From: Clostridia bacterium
Lineage (GTDB): Bacteria > Bacillota_A > Clostridia > Christensenellales > Aristaeellaceae
Direction of reading: 5' to 3'
NCBI GenBank assembly: GCA_017509065.1
Contig: JAFWQM010000217.1
Span: 62,001-126,000, forward strand
DNA length: 64,000 nucleotides
Below the pieces are notes generated by a model, which searched no databases, was not told the DNA's origin, and worked only from the letters and a program-made list of their open reading frames with translations. The translations under genes and the position numbers were made by a program. Position 1 is the stretch's first letter. Each line of letters begins with the position of its first letter. Below, piece by piece: positions 61,267-64,000 of the stretch.

Positions 61267-61273
61267 CTTTGGT

Positions 61274-63595
61274 TTAGTCCATCTGGTGTTTCACGCGGTC
61301 GCGTTCCTCGGCGCGTTTGGCGTTGTTGAAGCGGTCGAGGGTGCCGACCAGGTAGCCGGTGATGCGGCGGATGCGCTCAAAGGGGCGTCCGTTTTCCTCG
61401 CGTCCGCAGCAGGGGCAGGTGTCGCCGATGATGCCGTTGAAGCCGCAGAGCGGGTCACGGTCGACGGGATGGTTGATGGAGCCGTAGCCCACGCCGCAGT
61501 CGTGCATATGGCGCACGATGCGCTCAAAGGCTTCCAGGTTCTTGGTGGGGTCGCCGTCCATTTCCACATAGCTGATGTGGCCCGCGTTTGTGAGGGCGTG
61601 GTAAGGGCCTTCAATGGTGATCTTGTCAAACGCGGAAATGGGATAATACACCGGTACATGGAAGGAATTGGTATAGTATTCCCGGTCAGTCACGCCGGGG
61701 ATGACGCCGAAGCGCTCCCGGTCGATGCGCACGAAGCGGCCTGACAGGCCTTCCGCGGGCGTCGCCAGCAGGGTGTAGTTCATGTGGCGTTCCTTGGTGA
61801 TCCGGTCGAGATAATTCCGCATGAAGCCAACGATTTCCAGGCCCAGATTCTGGCTCTCTTCGCTCTCGCCGTGATGCTTGCCGCGCAGGGCTTTCAGGCA
61901 CTCAGCCAGGCCGATGAAGCCTACAGACAGGGTGCCGTGCTTGAGCACTTCGCGCACCTCGGAATCCCAGTCCAAATTCTCCGAATCGATCCAGACGCCC
62001 TGGCCCATCAGGAAGGGAAAGTTGTAAACCTTCTTGCGGGCGATGATTTCAAAGCGCTCGTCCAGCTGCTCCACCACAAGATCCAGCTTGCTTTCCAGCT
62101 CCTGGAAGAACCAGTCCACGTCGCCGTTGGCCTTGATGGCGATGCGCGGCAGATTGATGGAGGTAAAGCTCAGGTTGCCGCGGCGGGGCGCGATCTCGCG
62201 GCTGCGGTCATAGGCGTTGCCCATCACGCGCGTGCGGCATCCCATGTAAGCCACTTCGGTTTCGGGGCGGCCGGGCTTATAGTACTGCAGATTGTAGGGC
62301 GCGTCGAGGAAGGAGAAGTTCGGGAACAGACGCTTTGCGCTCACCCGGATGGCCAGGCGGAACAGGTCGTAGTTGGGATCGCCGGGATTATAGTTGACGC
62401 CTTCTTTGACGCGGAAAATCTGGATCGGGAAAATGGGCGTTTCGCCCCGGCCCAGGCCGGCTTCGGTGGCCAGCAGGATCTGTTCCATCACCAGCCGTCC
62501 TTCGGGGGACGTGTCGGTGCCGTAATTGATGGAGGAGAAGGGAACCTGCGCACCGGCGCGGGAATTCATGGTGTTCAGATTATGCACCAGCGCTTCCATG
62601 GCCTGATAAGTGGCGCGGCGGGTTTCTTTAATGGCGTATTTCTGTGCGAAGTCAAACACTTCGTCGGCGGTTTCTTCCGAAGCGCGATTGCTCAGTTTTA
62701 CGCGAAGGGCGGCTTTGAATTCTTCGTTCTCCTGGAGGGTGGGGACGAGACCGGTTTCTTCTTTGATGGCGTTCAGAATTTCTTCCGCTTCATCGTCCGC
62801 GTTTTCCACGCCGAACTTGAGGCACAGCGCTCGGGAAAGGTTGTCCCGGAAGCGCTTTTTGAAAGTCTTGCGCACGCCGGGAGCCATGCCGTAGTCAAAG
62901 TCCACGATGCTCTGGCCGCCATGCTGGTCGTTCTGGTTGGCCTGAATAGCAATGCAGGCCAGGGCGGAATAGCTGGCGATGTCGTTGGGCTCGCGCAGCA
63001 CGCCGTGACCGGTGGAGAAACCGTTCTTAAAAAGCGTGGACAGTTGAATCTGGCAGCAGGTGGTGGTGAGGGTGAGGAAGTCCAGGTCGTGGATATGGAT
63101 GTCCCCTTCCCGGTGCGCCTCGGCGTGGGCGGGGTTCAACACGAACATATCATAGAACTGCTTGCTGCCCTCGGAACCGAATTTCAGCATGCTGCCCATG
63201 GCGGTGTCGCCGTTGATGTTGGCGTTCTCGCGCTTGATGTCGCTGTCGATGGCGTCCTTGTAGGCGATGTCCTCAAACACCTTCATGAGCCGGGTGTTCA
63301 TTTCGCGCACGCGGCTGCGCTCGGCGCGGTAAAGGATGTAGGCTTTGGCCGTGCGCACGAAGCCCTTTTCGATCAGCACCCGTTCGACCGTGTCCTGAAC
63401 TTCCTCCACGGTGGGCACGCTGCCGATGTTTTCGTTGTTCTCCAGTTCCTTTTCCACCTGCTCGCTGATGGCGCGGGCGGTCTCCTCGCCCTTCGCGCTG
63501 CCGGAGCCCTCGAAGGCCTTCGTCACCGCGTTCTGAATTTTATCCAGATCAAATGGCACCACACGTCCGTCACGTTTCTTAATCGACGTAATCAT
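61274..63595 (-). CDS. nrdD: Anaerobic (class III) ribonucleoside-triphosphate reductase
   Basis: 773 aa. N-terminal ATP-cone (about 3-90: IKKRDGRVVPFDLDKIQNAVTKAFE) for allosteric control, then the glycyl-radical barrel. C-terminal zinc site DPLCGFNGIIGDTCPCCG and the glycyl-radical region RRITGYLVGTLDRFN with the radical Gly at about 749. Reduces NTPs to dNTPs without oxygen. Start at 63595 follows GGAGGAAATGGGAA; longer upstream frames are not supported. The activating enzyme NrdG is not adjacent. Promoter flanked by NrdR-box-like sites. Confidence 0.96.
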   Translation of the reverse strand: MITSIKKRDGRVVPFDLDKIQNAVTKAFEGSGSAKGEETARAISEQVEKELENNENIGSVPTVEEVQDTVERVLIEKGFVRTAKAYILYRAERSRVREMNTRLMKVFEDIAYKDAIDSDIKRENANINGDTAMGSMLKFGSEGSKQFYDMFVLNPAHAEAHREGDIHIHDLDFLTLTTTCCQIQLSTLFKNGFSTGHGVLREPNDIASYSALACIAIQANQNDQHGGQSIVDFDYGMAPGVRKTFKKRFRDNLSRALCLKFGVENADDEAEEILNAIKEETGLVPTLQENEEFKAALRVKLSNRASEETADEVFDFAQKYAIKETRRATYQAMEALVHNLNTMNSRAGAQVPFSSINYGTDTSPEGRLVMEQILLATEAGLGRGETPIFPIQIFRVKEGVNYNPGDPNYDLFRLAIRVSAKRLFPNFSFLDAPYNLQYYKPGRPETEVAYMGCRTRVMGNAYDRSREIAPRRGNLSFTSINLPRIAIKANGDVDWFFQELESKLDLVVEQLDERFEIIARKKVYNFPFLMGQGVWIDSENLDWDSEVREVLKHGTLSVGFIGLAECLKALRGKHHGESEESQNLGLEIVGFMRNYLDRITKERHMNYTLLATPAEGLSGRFVRIDRERFGVIPGVTDREYYTNSFHVPVYYPISAFDKITIEGPYHALTNAGHISYVEMDGDPTKNLEAFERIVRHMHDCGVGYGSINHPVDRDPLCGFNGIIGDTCPCCGREENGRPFERIRRITGYLVGTLDRFNNAKRAEERDRVKHQMD

Positions 63596-63637
63596 TTCCC
63601 ATTTCCTCCAAGATGTTGTGCTTTTCCTTGCACTCAT

Positions 63638-63653
63638 ACACAAAATATTGTAC
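63638..63653 (-). promoter_or_regulatory. NrdR-box-like site 1 (downstream of the promoter)
   Basis: ACACAAAATATTGTAC matches the NrdR consensus acaCwAtATaTwGtgt at 13 of 16 positions. Lies in the predicted nrdD leader. Confidence 0.65.
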
Positions 63654-63674
63654 ATAAATAACGCGCCGGACTCT

Positions 63675-63703
63675 ATTATATCGGGTCCGGCGCCGGATGT
63701 CAA
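63675..63703 (-). promoter_or_regulatory. Consensus sigma-A promoter of nrdD
   Basis: TTGACA, 17 nt, TATAAT on the minus strand: a perfect match. The spacer holds the 12-bp palindrome TCCGGCGCCGGA, and GCCGGAC/GTCCGGC flank the -10 as an inverted repeat. Confidence 0.9.
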
Positions 63704-63745
63704 TACCATATTTGGGATACAATGCGAAACATTTTTGACATATAG

Positions 63746-63761
63746 CCACAATATATGGTAT
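63746..63761 (-). promoter_or_regulatory. NrdR-box-like site 2 (upstream of the promoter)
   Basis: CCACAATATATGGTAT matches the NrdR consensus at 13 of 16 positions; centre 108 bp from site 1. Confidence 0.6.
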
Positions 63762-63794
63762 AGATTTGTATTATATTTGTTTTGGAATAGTCAT

Positions 63795-64000
63795 TTATGG
63801 CAGCTGAATCGTCGGGTCCTTACGGCGCGGGCGGTAGATGGAGAACTTGCCGCCGATGCACTGAACCGGCGCGGCATGCACCTTTTCGCAAAGTTCCTGG
63901 CACGCTTCCCGCGCGGACAGCGGCGCTTCCCGCTGCACGGAGCATTTGATCAGCTCCCGGGCTTCGAGCGCGTCCCAGGCTTCCTTCACGGTGCCGTCGG
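63795..64000 (-). CDS. YhbY-like RNA-binding protein, C-terminal part (cut by window edge)
   Basis: About 68 residues are visible, ending at TAA (63797-63795); the start lies beyond the right edge. The pattern VKEAWDALEARELIKCSV, then SAREACQELCEKVHAAPVQCIGGKFSIYRPR and PTIQLP, matches the CRM/YhbY domain (LEAHELIKV..., QVIGR..VLYRPS in typical members). These small proteins bind pre-50S ribosomes. YhbY is usually about 97 aa, so roughly 30 residues are missing. Confidence 0.8.
   Translation of the reverse strand, partial: DGTVKEAWDALEARELIKCSVQREAPLSAREACQELCEKVHAAPVQCIGGKFSIYRPRRKDPTIQLP

Noticed and set aside
1..64000. CRISPR array or cas genes to accompany the Card1-like protein
   Set aside because: I found no regularly spaced repeats and no Cas protein; the palindromic repeats are dispersed, not arrayed.

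Overview
The window looks like chromosomal DNA from a G+C-rich, low-oxygen Firmicute, most likely a Clostridia-class gut or rumen bacterium (Christensenellales or Oscillospiraceae-like; this placement is inference). Supporting features are strong AGGAGG-type ribosome binding sites, an IspH-ribosomal protein S1 fusion, a class III (anaerobic) ribonucleotide reductase, a YnzC/DUF896 protein, a CggR-type glycolysis regulator, a Noc-rsmG pair and a SpoIID-family protein. I see no tRNA or rRNA gene, insertion sequence, prophage or CRISPR array.

Layout. 1-2.3 kb: start of a TrmN6-like methyltransferase and a secreted SpoIID/SH3 protein. 2.5-6.4 kb: an overlapping four-gene operon (YczE-like membrane protein, Card1-like CARF/PD-(D/E)XK nuclease, OmpR-type response regulator, histidine kinase). 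6.4-7.4 kb: tandem copies of a small secreted SLAP-like protein, each with its own promoter. 7.5-11.1 kb: cggR-pgk-tpiA with a good match to the bipartite CggR operator. 11.1-15.1 kb: Nudix hydrolase, secreted LmbE-type deacetylase, IspH-S1 fusion. 15.3-20.2 kb: cell-envelope operon (M1-like peptidase, GT2-GtrA glycosyltransferase, phosphodiester glycosidase, Lgt-like membrane protein, YnzC). 20.4-24.3 kb: a ten-repeat SdrD-B-like secreted protein and ComEA. 24.3-31.6 kb, minus strand: Nudix, noc, rsmG, holA, comEC and two metallo-beta-lactamase-fold proteins. 32-34 kb: glycogen branching enzyme.

34.4-44.1 kb holds two sugar ABC importers: an LplABC-type system with an AraC regulator, and a ribose-type system with two permeases. 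44.1-45.2 kb: a CDF metal exporter behind a promoter and leader that match the NiCo (czcD) riboswitch, with an overlapping terminator. 45.2-52.5 kb: an intergenic stretch dense in hairpins, a lipoprotein, class II aldolase, a membrane HD-GYP protein, glycerol kinase and a PHP-domain phosphoesterase. 52.6-55.3 kb: asd-dapA-dapB for lysine/diaminopimelate. 55.5-57.5 kb: acyltransferase-like protein with a zinc-ribbon membrane partner. 57.7-59.1 kb: a tyrosine recombinase with a dif-like 11-6-11 site in its promoter region. 59.2-64 kb: RqcH/NFACT, anaerobic NrdD flanked by NrdR-box-like sites, and the end of a YhbY-like gene.

Two families of intergenic palindromic repeats run through the window. 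Family A is an asymmetric flank plus a 17-20 bp arm hairpin (8.3, 8.5, 31.9, 57.6 and 61 kb), and in two copies other palindromes sit in the hairpin loop. Family C consists of inverted repeats built from degenerate short tandem units (9.9, 11.6, 30.7, 34.1, 52.5 and 55.4 kb). The most notable systems are the Card1-like nuclease in a two-component operon without CRISPR, the recombinase/dif-like module and the NiCo riboswitch.
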